Origin: Treponema sp.
Lineage (GTDB): Bacteria; Spirochaetota; Spirochaetia; Treponematales; Treponemataceae
Reading direction: 5' to 3'
Length of the DNA: 8,636 nucleotides
Assembly: GCA_016296575.1 (NCBI GenBank)
Contig: JAEDJA010000045.1
Span: 1-8,636 of the forward strand
The position numbers were made by a program, and so were the translations under genes. Positions within the stretch are counted from its first letter, which is position 1; the number at the start of each line of letters is the position of its first letter. Of the stretch, positions 1 through 7,131 are shown one piece after another. The notes below the pieces were generated by a model that saw only the letters and a program-made list of their open reading frames with translations, was not told the DNA's origin and made no database searches.

Positions 1-60
1 ATTAATATTTTTTATCGCAGCCTACTGAATTTACAGAAAGGACTTCACAGTCTCAAAAAT

Positions 61-74
61 GCGCCATTTGGCGG
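61..74. repeat. Outer IS-end motif, left copy
   Basis: The sequence gcgccatttggcgg is itself a 5-bp inverted repeat (cgcca/tggcg around tt). The matching copy at the other end is 1871-1884. Together with the inner palindromes it forms the ~50-bp subterminal architecture of the element. Confidence 0.6.
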
Positions 75-82
75 TTATTTTG

Positions 83-111
83 TTTATCATCCGCTAATAG
101 CGGATGATAAA
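83..111. repeat. Left IS-end palindrome (13-bp stem, 3-nt loop)
   Basis: Bases 83-95 are the exact reverse complement of 99-111, with loop aat at 96-98. It directly abuts the transposase stop codon (112-114). It could act as a transposase-binding subterminal site or as a stem-loop ending the transposase message; no U-tract follows on the minus strand, so a classic intrinsic terminator is doubtful. Its core is repeated, inverted, at 1838-1858. Confidence 0.75.
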
Positions 112-1797
112 TTATTTCATAATTCCCATCATTTTTCCGATTCCCGCAATATTTATCGCTCGCCGCATATTATATGCTAGAAAAATTAGGGACATTTCTG
201 CTGTTACTTTCTGTTTTCCCTTTAATAATAAATAATACGCATTCAATGCTCTTTTTACGGTTCCAAATGGATGTTCAGAGAGAGACTGACGTTGAGACAA
301 TGCTTTTTTATCTACTGAAAAAGTGATTTCCACAATCTTCTTTCTTTCGATGCCTTTATTTGAATTAGTAACAGTTTTTATCCCACGGCAAGATGTGCTA
401 GCATTTTTAATCGTCTCATCTTTTGTGAAACAAACATACTTATAAACACCGTTTGTACATTTTGATGTACAGTTTTTACAGGCTGATCTATTTCGATAAC
501 TAATAGAACCACTTTTTTTTATTGTTTCTTGTCTCAAAGTTTTTCCCGCTGGGCAATAAACTATATTTGCTTCTGGATTTCTTACAAAATAACCGGTTTT
601 CGCTTTTTTAATCATTTCCTCAGTATTCATACTGATAACTTCAGAATCTTTTGTCTCTTTCTTTGTATATGTTTTTCGTTCTAGTACTTTAATTTCACTA
701 ATATTAGGCTTATATATAGAAGGAATTGTTCCTGCTTTTAAACATTTCTGTATATCTCTGATATCCGTACTATTTACTAAATCTTCAGTTATTTCAGTTT
801 CTTCGTAATCAGTTTCAAGAATAATTTCTTCTTTTCTTCGATTCAGAATCACATTTGGTATGATGCCATTTTCAAGAGCATTCATCATATCAACAGGATC
901 TTGATAGCCTTTATCAGCAAGAGTTGTGACAATACTATTTGTTTCTCCGAAATCCTTAAAATCATCTTTTACAGAATTAGCTAAATCCGTAATAAGACCA
1001 AAATCACATGTTTTATCAGTAACTTCAAATCCAGCTATCAGATGACTTTTTGAATCCACTGCTGTCTGGTTATTATAACAAACAATAAAACCATCACGAC
1101 TTTTCATCAATTTAGCATCTGGATCCGTTAGTGAAATTTGATTTTTACCTTCTTGCAGCATGATATTTTGATAATTTTTATAAGAAGATAGTTTTTCCTG
1201 ACAAATTTTAATGCCCTTATTTATTTCTTCTAGTTTTTCCTCATTGCAATCACCTTTGTCTAAATCATCTAAATAGTGATTAATGCATTTATTGAGATTT
1301 TCAATTTTTTCATCAAGTTTTGCTTGTGTGAAATTCCTGTCTCTGGAATTAACTGCTCTAAATTTACTTCCATCAATCGAAATACAAGACTGACTTAGGA
1401 TTCCCAGCTGCCAGCAATATCTATTAAATTCCCTAAAAACTTTTGGAAAAGCTTCTTTATTGTCTTTTCGAAAATCAGAAATAGTTCTGAAATCTGGATG
1501 TAATTGATTTATAAGCCACATCACTTCGATATTTACATAACATTCTCTAGCAAGTTTTCTTGAAGATCGAATCCCATAAAAATAACCGTAAAGATATAAT
1601 TTTAGTAAATCTGCCGGATTATAAGCAGGTCTACCTTCTGATGAAGGAACAGATTTTTCAAATCCTAGTTCTGCAAGATTTAAGCTTTCTACAAATGCAT
1701 CAAATAATCTAACAGGACTGTCTGCCAGCACCATTTCATCAATTGTTAAAGGAAATAAATCTTGTTGTTCTCTATTGTTTCCCTGAATGTATCCCAT
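112..1797 (-). CDS. IS1182-family DDE transposase, intact
   Basis: This 561-residue protein catalyses cut-and-paste or copying movement of its own element. The N-terminal DUF772-like part (about 1-135) carries the typical RPAYNPADLLKLYLYGY and HPDFRTISDFR stretches. The catalytic core shows the likely DDE residues: D142 in SIDGSKFRAVNS, D295 in TTLADKGYQD and E508 in LSEHPFGTVKRAL. Between the second D and the E lies a cysteine-rich stretch (C415, C440, C443, C447) typical of the DDE_Tnp_1_6 type, perhaps metal binding. A charged helical insert (about 155-205) follows the first D. Length fits the family (about 450-570), and no stop or frameshift interrupts it. The ATG has no clear Shine-Dalgarno sequence, as is common for transposases kept at low expression. 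It points away from the hsd operon. Confidence 0.93.
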   Translation of the reverse strand: MGYIQGNNREQQDLFPLTIDEMVLADSPVRLFDAFVESLNLAELGFEKSVPSSEGRPAYNPADLLKLYLYGYFYGIRSSRKLARECYVNIEVMWLINQLHPDFRTISDFRKDNKEAFPKVFREFNRYCWQLGILSQSCISIDGSKFRAVNSRDRNFTQAKLDEKIENLNKCINHYLDDLDKGDCNEEKLEEINKGIKICQEKLSSYKNYQNIMLQEGKNQISLTDPDAKLMKSRDGFIVCYNNQTAVDSKSHLIAGFEVTDKTCDFGLITDLANSVKDDFKDFGETNSIVTTLADKGYQDPVDMMNALENGIIPNVILNRRKEEIILETDYEETEITEDLVNSTDIRDIQKCLKAGTIPSIYKPNISEIKVLERKTYTKKETKDSEVISMNTEEMIKKAKTGYFVRNPEANIVYCPAGKTLRQETIKKSGSISYRNRSACKNCTSKCTNGVYKYVCFTKDETIKNASTSCRGIKTVTNSNKGIERKKIVEITFSVDKKALSQRQSLSEHPFGTVKRALNAYYLLLKGKQKVTAEMSLIFLAYNMRRAINIAGIGKMMGIMK

Positions 1798-1837
1798 ATA
1801 AAAGTTTTAGCACACGAATTTTTAAAGGTAAATTCAC

Positions 1838-1858
1838 CATCCGCTATTAGCGGATGAT
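1838..1858. repeat. Right IS-end palindrome, inverted copy of the left one
   Basis: An 8-bp stem (1838-1845 with 1849-1856, loop att) lies about 40-60 bp upstream of the transposase start. As reverse complement it is identical over 21 nt to 86-106. The position suggests a subterminal transposase-binding site that may also influence transposase transcription. Confidence 0.72.
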
Positions 1859-1870
1859 ATTTAAATGAAT

Positions 1871-1884
1871 CCGCCATTTGGCGC
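1871..1884. repeat. Outer IS-end motif, right copy
   Basis: The sequence ccgccatttggcgc is the inverse of the left motif apart from its central AA/TT. A third, partial copy (atttggcgg, 1913-1921) follows immediately after acagtctc, just outside the presumed element end. Confidence 0.6.
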
Positions 1885-2002
1885 AAAAATAAGGTAGTTT
1901 TCGGACAGTCTCATTTGGCGGATTTGTGTGCGTCTACGTATTATTACTAATAAATTTTCATTGCAATAATAGATTAACGATATCTAAAGTTTATAATTTA
2001 TG

Positions 2003-2011
2003 TGATATAAT
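2003..2011 (+). promoter_or_regulatory. Putative promoter of the hsd operon (extended -10)
   Basis: TGATATAAT provides a perfect TATAAT (2006-2011) with the extended -10 TGn. No good -35 is seen 16-18 bp upstream, which an extended -10 can compensate. Transcription would start near 2018, leaving a leader of about 20 nt before hsdR. It lies outside the IS, so the operon does not need an IS-borne promoter. This is inferred from sequence only. Confidence 0.5.
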
Positions 2012-2040
2012 AGATTCATTAAAAATCAGGATTGATGTTT

Positions 2041-4353
2041 ATGAATGATTCATTAGACGACGACTTTAACGAAACAGAAACTAGAGAATTTATTACAGAC
2101 GCACTCAAGGCAAAAGGATGGAAACTTAAGCTTAATATGCGTTATGAATATAAAATCACTGATGGTCGTGTCCAAATTGATGAAGATGGTGAGTCATATC
2201 GTAGTGAAGCCCTTTTTGCTGATTACCTTTTATATGCACCAAATAATCAACCTCTTTGTGTTGTAGAAGCAAAACGTGCTAATCAGATCGAAGGAACTGG
2301 AATCCAGCAGGCAATAAACTATTGCAATCTTCTTAATGCTCCTTTTGCTGCATCCAGTAACGGAAAATCATTTGTATTTACTAGTCTCTTGAGTGGCCAT
2401 GAAGAAGAATTCTCCATGGAAGAATTTCCGACTCAGGCGGAACTTTGGCAGAAATTTGTTCAGCTCAAAAAATATACTCCTGAGCAGATTGAAATTATCA
2501 GTAAAGATTATTATCACGATGTAAATGGTAAGGAGCCTCGTTATTATCAGCGTGCAGTTATCGACTTAGTCGTAGAAGCTTATGCCCGTGGCGTAAAGCG
2601 TATGATGTTTGTTATGGCTACAGGTACTGGTAAAACTTATACTGCATTCCAGATTTTGCATCGTCTTATGCAAAGCGTTGTTGGTAACAATATGCGTATT
2701 CTTTATCTTGCAGACCGAAACGTTTTGATCGATCAAACTATGGATCAGGACTTCAAACCTTTCGGTAACAAGATGATTAAAATTGAAAACCGAACTGCAA
2801 GTACAAGTTATGAAATCTTCATGAGTCTTTATCAGCAGCTGGTTGAATATAACCTTACTCCAGGTGCTCCACAGCCATACGAACAGTTCAATCCGAATTA
2901 TTTTGACATTATTATGATTGATGAATGTCACCGTGGATCAGCAAAGAAAAACTCTGAATGGCGTAAGATTCTTGATTATTTTAGTGGTGCTGTTCAGATT
3001 GGTATGACCGCAACTCCACGTGATGATGCTGACAGTGACAATTCAAACATCAGCTATTTTGGAAAACCACTTTATACATATTCACTTAAACAGGGAATTG
3101 AAGACGGATTCCTTGCTCCATATCGTGTAACAAAAGTTCATATCAATGTTGATGGTGGTATGGATATTAGTGAAGCAGATGCAGCTCAATCAGGAGGAAA
3201 ACTTACAGCCGGTCAGACAATTGAAAAGAAAGATCTTGCATTGAAGCTCGGTATTAAAAAGCATTATCTTGTTGCTGCAGAACGCATTACAAAGTTTTTG
3301 GAAAATATTGGTCCAATGACAAAGACAATTGTTTTCTGTGATGAAGAAATTGATGCGGCCCAAATGCGAACTGCTCTTATTTCTTATAATGAACAGCGTC
3401 AGGCAGAAAACCGTAACGAATATATTATGCGTATTACTGCCAGTGACAGTGAAGGTAAAAAACATATCAGTGATTTTATTTCTAAGAATGTTCCAACTCC
3501 AACTGTCGTTACAACAAGTCAGCTTCTTTCTACTGGGGTTGATACAAAAGCGGTTGGACTTATTGTTCTGTATCGTAACATTACAAGTATGACTGAGTTC
3601 AAGCAGATTATTGGTCGTGGAACTCGTATCGTTGAAGAAAAGAAATACTTTTTTGATATCCTTGATTTCCGTAATGCCAGTGAACTTTTCTTTGATCCTG
3701 CATTTGACGGTGATCCTCTTCCTCCATTAGATCCTGGTGGTAAAGACAGACCAAAACGAAAAAAGCCTCCAAAGCCAGAACCAAAACCAATTATTACTGG
3801 TGATGGCCATGAAATCTATATCGACAGTGAAACAAAAATGGTTCTCGATGAACACGGTAAACCAATGACTGTTTCATATATCGAATATTCAAAAGAACAA
3901 CTCAGTACTTTATATTCAAGTCTTGATGATTTTTTGACCCAATGGAATCAGGCAGAACGAAAACAGATTATCGTAGATCAGATGGCAAAAGCTGGAGTCA
4001 GTCTGGATGAACTTAGAAATAATTATCCTGAAAAATTCCAGAGTCGAGATATTTTTGATATTATCGTAAACATTGCTTTCAATGAACCTATGTTATATAG
4101 AAGTGAAAGAGCTAAACGTATTAAGGAAAAGAATTTTCTTGAAAAGTTTCAGGGTGATGCAAAACGAGTTCTGGAAGTTTTGATGCAGACTTATGCAGAT
4201 CAGGGAATTCTGGCCTTTGAAGAAAATGAAGCTCTCAAAGCTCATGAACTTCAGGACTTAGGAACACCAGTTTTTATCAAGAGTCTTTTTGGTGGAAAAG
4301 ATCAGTTTAAGAAAGTTATCCGCGACATAGAAGAAATTCTTTACGCCGCATAA
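2041..4353 (+). CDS. hsdR: Type I restriction enzyme R subunit (EcoEI-like)
   Basis: This is the motor and nuclease subunit of the type I complex; it translocates DNA with ATP and cuts at random distant sites. Numbered from the ATG at 2041 (770 aa), the N-terminal HSDR_N nuclease shows D61 (ADYLLY) and E76-A-K78 (VVEAKRAN), a PD-(D/E)xK signature. The SF2 helicase motor follows: Walker A MATGTGKT (about 192-199, K198), DECH at 294-297, TATP at 323-326, TTSQLLSTGVD (motif V) near 491-501, and QIIGRGTR (motif VI) at 522-529. A lysine/proline-rich linker (about 568-583) joins the C-terminal domain that should contact the methylase. Length and order fit the EcoEI (IB-like) family. Starts at TTG 2032 or ATG 2035 are possible, but AGG at 2028-2030 gives a usable 10-nt spacing only to 2041; 2035 is the main alternative. 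All motifs look intact. Confidence 0.93.
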   Translation: MNDSLDDDFNETETREFITDALKAKGWKLKLNMRYEYKITDGRVQIDEDGESYRSEALFADYLLYAPNNQPLCVVEAKRANQIEGTGIQQAINYCNLLNAPFAASSNGKSFVFTSLLSGHEEEFSMEEFPTQAELWQKFVQLKKYTPEQIEIISKDYYHDVNGKEPRYYQRAVIDLVVEAYARGVKRMMFVMATGTGKTYTAFQILHRLMQSVVGNNMRILYLADRNVLIDQTMDQDFKPFGNKMIKIENRTASTSYEIFMSLYQQLVEYNLTPGAPQPYEQFNPNYFDIIMIDECHRGSAKKNSEWRKILDYFSGAVQIGMTATPRDDADSDNSNISYFGKPLYTYSLKQGIEDGFLAPYRVTKVHINVDGGMDISEADAAQSGGKLTAGQTIEKKDLALKLGIKKHYLVAAERITKFLENIGPMTKTIVFCDEEIDAAQMRTALISYNEQRQAENRNEYIMRITASDSEGKKHISDFISKNVPTPTVVTTSQLLSTGVDTKAVGLIVLYRNITSMTEFKQIIGRGTRIVEEKKYFFDILDFRNASELFFDPAFDGDPLPPLDPGGKDRPKRKKPPKPEPKPIITGDGHEIYIDSETKMVLDEHGKPMTVSYIEYSKEQLSTLYSSLDDFLTQWNQAERKQIIVDQMAKAGVSLDELRNNYPEKFQSRDIFDIIVNIAFNEPMLYRSERAKRIKEKNFLEKFQGDAKRVLEVLMQTYADQGILAFEENEALKAHELQDLGTPVFIKSLFGGKDQFKKVIRDIEEILYAA

Positions 4354-4364
4354 AATTTAATAAA

Positions 4365-4368
4365 AGGA
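4365..4368 (+). promoter_or_regulatory. Ribosome binding site of hsdM
   Basis: AGGA within aaaaggaaa lies 7 nt before the ATG at 4376, inside the 22-bp hsdR-hsdM gap, and fixes the start. No separate promoter is apparent, supporting cotranscription with hsdR. Confidence 0.7.
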
Positions 4369-4375
4369 AACATAA

Positions 4376-5851
4376 ATGTCATTTTCATGGAAAACAGCCC
4401 GCAATATTATGAGAAAGGATCAGGGAATTTCCAGCGATGTTCAGCGTCTGGAAGAACTTATTTCCCTTGTATTCCTTCGTATATATGATGCCCTTGAAGA
4501 AGAATGGGAAGATGAAGCCGATAATGATGGCCGTGAATTCAATTCCGTTTTTACAGAAGAAAAATTTAAGTGGCATAACTGGGCTATGCCTGATGAAAAT
4601 GGAAAAACTCTTACAGGTGACGAACTTCTTTCTCTTGTAGATGAACTTTTCAAATATTGTAAAAAAGTAAATGTAGAAGGCCTTGAACCACGTCAGAGAA
4701 TTATCCGTAAAGTTTTTTCAGATTTGAATCAGTACATGAAAGACGGAACAAATCTTCGTGAACTTATTGATGTTGTAAATGAACTGAATTATCACGATGC
4801 AAAACAGAGAAATCTTTTTGGGCAGATTTACGAAGAAATGCTCAAGCTTTTGCAGAGTGCTGGTAGTGCCGGTGAATTCTATACTCCACGTGCAGTAACC
4901 AAATTTATTGTTGAAATGCTTAATCCAAAAGTTGGCGAAACCTTTGGCGATTTTGCATGTGGTACTGGTGGCTTCCTTACTGCTGCAATCGATTTCTTCC
5001 ACGAACAGAAAAATGTTTCTAACGAAGACGTAAAGAAAATCAACAGTTCGATTTATGGTTTTGAGTATAAGCCATTCCCATATCTTTTGTGTAATACAAA
5101 TCTTCTGGTTCACGGAATTGATACTCCTCAGATTGAATACGGAAGTGCTTTCTGCAAACCTATAAATGATTTTGATGAAAAAGAGAAAGTTGATGTTATT
5201 GCTATGAATCCACCTTATGGAGGAGTAACAACTGCAGCAGAACTTACAAACTTCCCATCTCAGTTTAAGACAAGTGAAACAGCAGTTCTTTTTATTGCTT
5301 ACATCACAAAACGCCTTAAACAGAATGGTCGTGCTGGCGTAATTATTCCAGATGGATTCCTTTTTGGAAACGACAATGCCAGCGTGGAAGTAAAAAAGGT
5401 TCTTCTGGAACAAATGAACCTTCATACAATCATCCGTTTGCCATCCAGCGTATTTGCTCCATACACAAGCATAACTACAAACATTCTTTTCTTTGACAAC
5501 AAAAAGCCAACAGAAGATCTTTGGGTTTACCGAATGGATATGCCGGAAGACTTGAAGCACTTTTCAAAAACAAAGCCAATTACAGATGAGCACATGGATG
5601 TTGTAAAACTGTGGTGGAACAACCGCATGGAAATTGCAGAAGAAGGTGATGAAAAATCCCGTTGTTTCAAAAAATCAGAAATTGCAGCAAACGGATATAA
5701 TCTGGATCTTTGTAAATATCCAAAAGAGGAAGAAGAAATCCTTAACGTAAAAGATACAATTCTCAACTACAAAAAGCACAGTGAAGCTGCAGATGAAAAA
5801 ATCAACGCAACACTTTCAAAAATCTCTGAAATTCTTGGAATTGAATTGTAA
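4376..5851 (+). CDS. hsdM: Type I DNA methyltransferase M subunit (N6-adenine)
   Basis: HsdM transfers a methyl group from S-adenosylmethionine to adenine N6 in the target chosen by HsdS, and forms part of the restriction complex. The 491-residue length is typical. The N-terminal HsdM_N helical domain spans about 1-145 (starting with an RKDQGISSDVQRLEELISLVF-type helix region). GEFYTPR (166-172) is motif X, GDFACGTGG (191-199) is the SAM-binding motif I, and NPPY (278-281) is the catalytic motif IV characteristic of gamma-class N6-adenine enzymes. The C-terminal helices (about 450-491) are rich in charged residues and should pack against the S-subunit spacer helices. No damage is seen. A 280-codon open frame lies antisense to it and is a coding shadow. 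Confidence 0.95.
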   Translation: MSFSWKTARNIMRKDQGISSDVQRLEELISLVFLRIYDALEEEWEDEADNDGREFNSVFTEEKFKWHNWAMPDENGKTLTGDELLSLVDELFKYCKKVNVEGLEPRQRIIRKVFSDLNQYMKDGTNLRELIDVVNELNYHDAKQRNLFGQIYEEMLKLLQSAGSAGEFYTPRAVTKFIVEMLNPKVGETFGDFACGTGGFLTAAIDFFHEQKNVSNEDVKKINSSIYGFEYKPFPYLLCNTNLLVHGIDTPQIEYGSAFCKPINDFDEKEKVDVIAMNPPYGGVTTAAELTNFPSQFKTSETAVLFIAYITKRLKQNGRAGVIIPDGFLFGNDNASVEVKKVLLEQMNLHTIIRLPSSVFAPYTSITTNILFFDNKKPTEDLWVYRMDMPEDLKHFSKTKPITDEHMDVVKLWWNNRMEIAEEGDEKSRCFKKSEIAANGYNLDLCKYPKEEEEILNVKDTILNYKKHSEAADEKINATLSKISEILGIEL

Positions 5852-5856
5852 GGAGG
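5851..5856 (+). promoter_or_regulatory. Strong ribosome binding site of fic, overlapping the hsdM stop
   Basis: AGGAGG begins on the last base of the hsdM stop codon (TAA 5849-5851) and sits 8 nt before the TTG at 5865. It decides the TTG start over an upstream in-frame ATG at 5781, which would overlap hsdM and has no such site. The arrangement suggests translational coupling. Confidence 0.8.
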
Positions 5857-5864
5857 AAAATAAA

Positions 5865-6995
5865 TTGGCAAAGACTTATACTATTCCTAAGCTTCCACTT
5901 AAAATCGATCTTGAAACAAAGGAAATCCTCAAACAAGTAAATCATGCAAATAAAGCTCTAGCTGAATTAAAAGGTGTTGCACATACAATTCCAAATGAAA
6001 GTGTTTTAATTAATTCTCTTGTAATACAGGAAGCAAAGGAAAGTTCTGAAGTAGAAAATATCGTGACAACTCATGATGAGATTTTCCAAGCAGATCTTTC
6101 TGTAAACGACTATGTAATCAGTAGTGCAGCAAAAGAAGTTATGAATTACCGAGAAGCTATGATTGAAGGCTTTGCAAAAGTAAAAGAGCATATGCTTCTA
6201 ACAAATAATACAATCAAGTGCATTCAGGAAAAGCTTGAAAAGAATAAAGCCGGATTCAGAAAAAGTGCAGTAACATTACAGAATTCAAAAAAAGAAATTG
6301 TTTATGCCCCACCTGAAACTGGAGACGAAGTTGAACATTATATGGTAAATCTGGAACAGTTCATTAATAATTCTGAATTATCAGATTTGGATCCATTAAT
6401 TAAACTTGCAGTAATACATCATCAGTTTGAAAGTATACATCCATTTTATGATGGAAATGGAAGAACAGGTCGTATTATTTCTGTTTTGTATCTAGTACAA
6501 AATGGTCTTCTTGATTTACCTATTTTATATTTAAGCCGTTACATAACACGAAATAAAGCTGATTATTACAAATTGATTCAAGCGGTACGAGACAGCAACG
6601 GAGACTCTAAAGATTGGCAGAATTGGGTTATGTTTATGCTCAAGGGAATAGAAGTTACCTCAAAAGAAACTATTGTTTTGATAAATGGAATTTCTCAATT
6701 AATGGCAAAGTATAAAAACATCTTAAAACCTGCTTTTGGGAAAACTTATAAACATGAACTTTTGAACAATCTGTTTTTTCATCCATATACAAAGATTGAA
6801 TATATTGAACGAGATATGAATGTACAGCGAAAAACTGCTGCAAAATATCTTGATATGATTGTAGATTTGAAACTTTTGACAAAAATGAAAAAAGGACCAT
6901 CTAATTATTATATTAATAATGCATTGTTTGAATTATTCATCAATCAAGGAAAGGTTGTTCCAGAAGTTGAAAGTATCGAATCAGTAAAATCATAA
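5865..6995 (+). CDS. Fic-domain protein AMP-transferase, class II, with C-terminal winged helix
   Basis: Fic enzymes move AMP (rarely another nucleotide part) from ATP to a hydroxyl of a target protein. From the TTG at 5865 the product has 376 residues. The N-terminal Fic_N region (about 10-90) contains the inhibitory helix motif (S/T)xxxE(G/N) as S60-S-E-V-E64-N65, placing it in the self-inhibited class II. The complete catalytic loop HPFYDGNGRTGR lies at 192-203 (H192, D196, N198, R203), with a flap near 145-160. A C-terminal winged-helix-like domain (about 295-355) may bind DNA. Size and layout resemble stand-alone bacterial Fic proteins such as the Shewanella one. It lies 13 bp after hsdM and before hsdS, so it is cotranscribed with the restriction genes. 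The target is unknown; it could modify Hsd subunits or serve as a growth-arresting back-up, both inferences. All catalytic residues are present. Confidence 0.92.
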   Translation: MAKTYTIPKLPLKIDLETKEILKQVNHANKALAELKGVAHTIPNESVLINSLVIQEAKESSEVENIVTTHDEIFQADLSVNDYVISSAAKEVMNYREAMIEGFAKVKEHMLLTNNTIKCIQEKLEKNKAGFRKSAVTLQNSKKEIVYAPPETGDEVEHYMVNLEQFINNSELSDLDPLIKLAVIHHQFESIHPFYDGNGRTGRIISVLYLVQNGLLDLPILYLSRYITRNKADYYKLIQAVRDSNGDSKDWQNWVMFMLKGIEVTSKETIVLINGISQLMAKYKNILKPAFGKTYKHELLNNLFFHPYTKIEYIERDMNVQRKTAAKYLDMIVDLKLLTKMKKGPSNYYINNALFELFINQGKVVPEVESIESVKS

Positions 6996-7110
6996 TATGT
7001 ACCTGAATTTAAAAAAAGGGTACAAGTGTATACAAATATGTACCCGAAATGCTGTTTTTGGGTACATAACAATTAAACTATGTACCCAAATTAACGCTTT
7101 TGGGTACATA
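6996..7110. repeat. Three tandem 42-bp units, each an inverted repeat of TATGTACCC
   Basis: The array begins on the base after the fic stop codon and fills nearly the whole fic-hsdS gap. Half-sites TGTACC/GGTACA start at 6998(+), 7019(-), 7039(+), 7061(-), 7081(+) and 7103(-), intervals of 20-22 bp. Unit 2 pairs 7037-7049 with 7056-7068 (one G-U in RNA, 6-nt loop). Unit 3 pairs 7079-7090 with 7099-7110 perfectly (12 bp, 8-nt loop). Unit 1 is degenerate (7 bp including one G-U pair). Loops and linkers differ while the arms are kept. It could be an operator array, an RNA stem-loop series, or a dispersed repeat. No U-tract follows the stems, so terminators are unlikely. Confidence 0.85.
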
Positions 7111-7118
7111 TAGTAAAA

Positions 7119-7123
7119 AAAGG
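7119..7123 (+). promoter_or_regulatory. Ribosome binding site of hsdS
   Basis: AAAGG-type sequence (aaagg, 7119-7123) lies 8 nt before the TTG at 7132 and directly downstream of the palindrome array. A -10-like TATAGT at 7109-7114 overlaps the array's last arm, but no -35 supports it. Confidence 0.55.
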
Positions 7124-7131
7124 TAATCTAA

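Larger units (their letters stand above)
47..1912 (-). mobile_element. IS1182-family insertion sequence (boundaries approximate)
   Basis: One full-length transposase gene is bracketed by mirrored palindromic ends. A hairpin at 86-108 is repeated in inverted orientation at 1838-1858 (21 nt identical as reverse complements), and an outer motif gcgccatttggcgg at 61-74 is matched by ccgccatttggcgc at 1871-1884, inverted except for the two central bases. The spacing between outer and inner motif is also alike (11 and 12 bp). Outside these, acagtctc occurs at 47-54 and 1905-1912, but in the same orientation, so the exact tips and any target duplication are not resolved; I set the limits at these copies. 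The IS1182 assignment comes from the transposase. No other cargo gene is visible. Confidence 0.7.

Noticed and set aside
2566..2931. Small antisense frames within hsdR (also 3190-3465, 3608-3790)
   Set aside because: They overlap helicase-motif coding sequence, have no domain signatures and no ribosome binding sites.
4718..5560. A 280-codon open frame antisense to hsdM
   Set aside because: It lies wholly inside the well-supported hsdM gene, has no recognisable domain, is rich in Cys, Phe and Ile as expected for an antisense shadow, and has no promoter or ribosome site of its own.
5781..5864. Longer fic start at ATG 5781
   Set aside because: It would overlap the hsdM end by 71 bases and add residues not like Fic_N; the AGGAGG at 5851-5856 fits the TTG at 5865.
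6996..7110. CRISPR array
   Set aside because: Three units of about 42 bp resemble one in period, but only short inverted arms are conserved, there are no full identical repeats with unique spacers, and no cas genes are present.
7037..7110. Rho-independent terminators between fic and hsdS
   Set aside because: The stems are followed by acaattaaac or tagtaaaa and not by a T-run on the plus strand, and on the minus strand no gene needs ending there.
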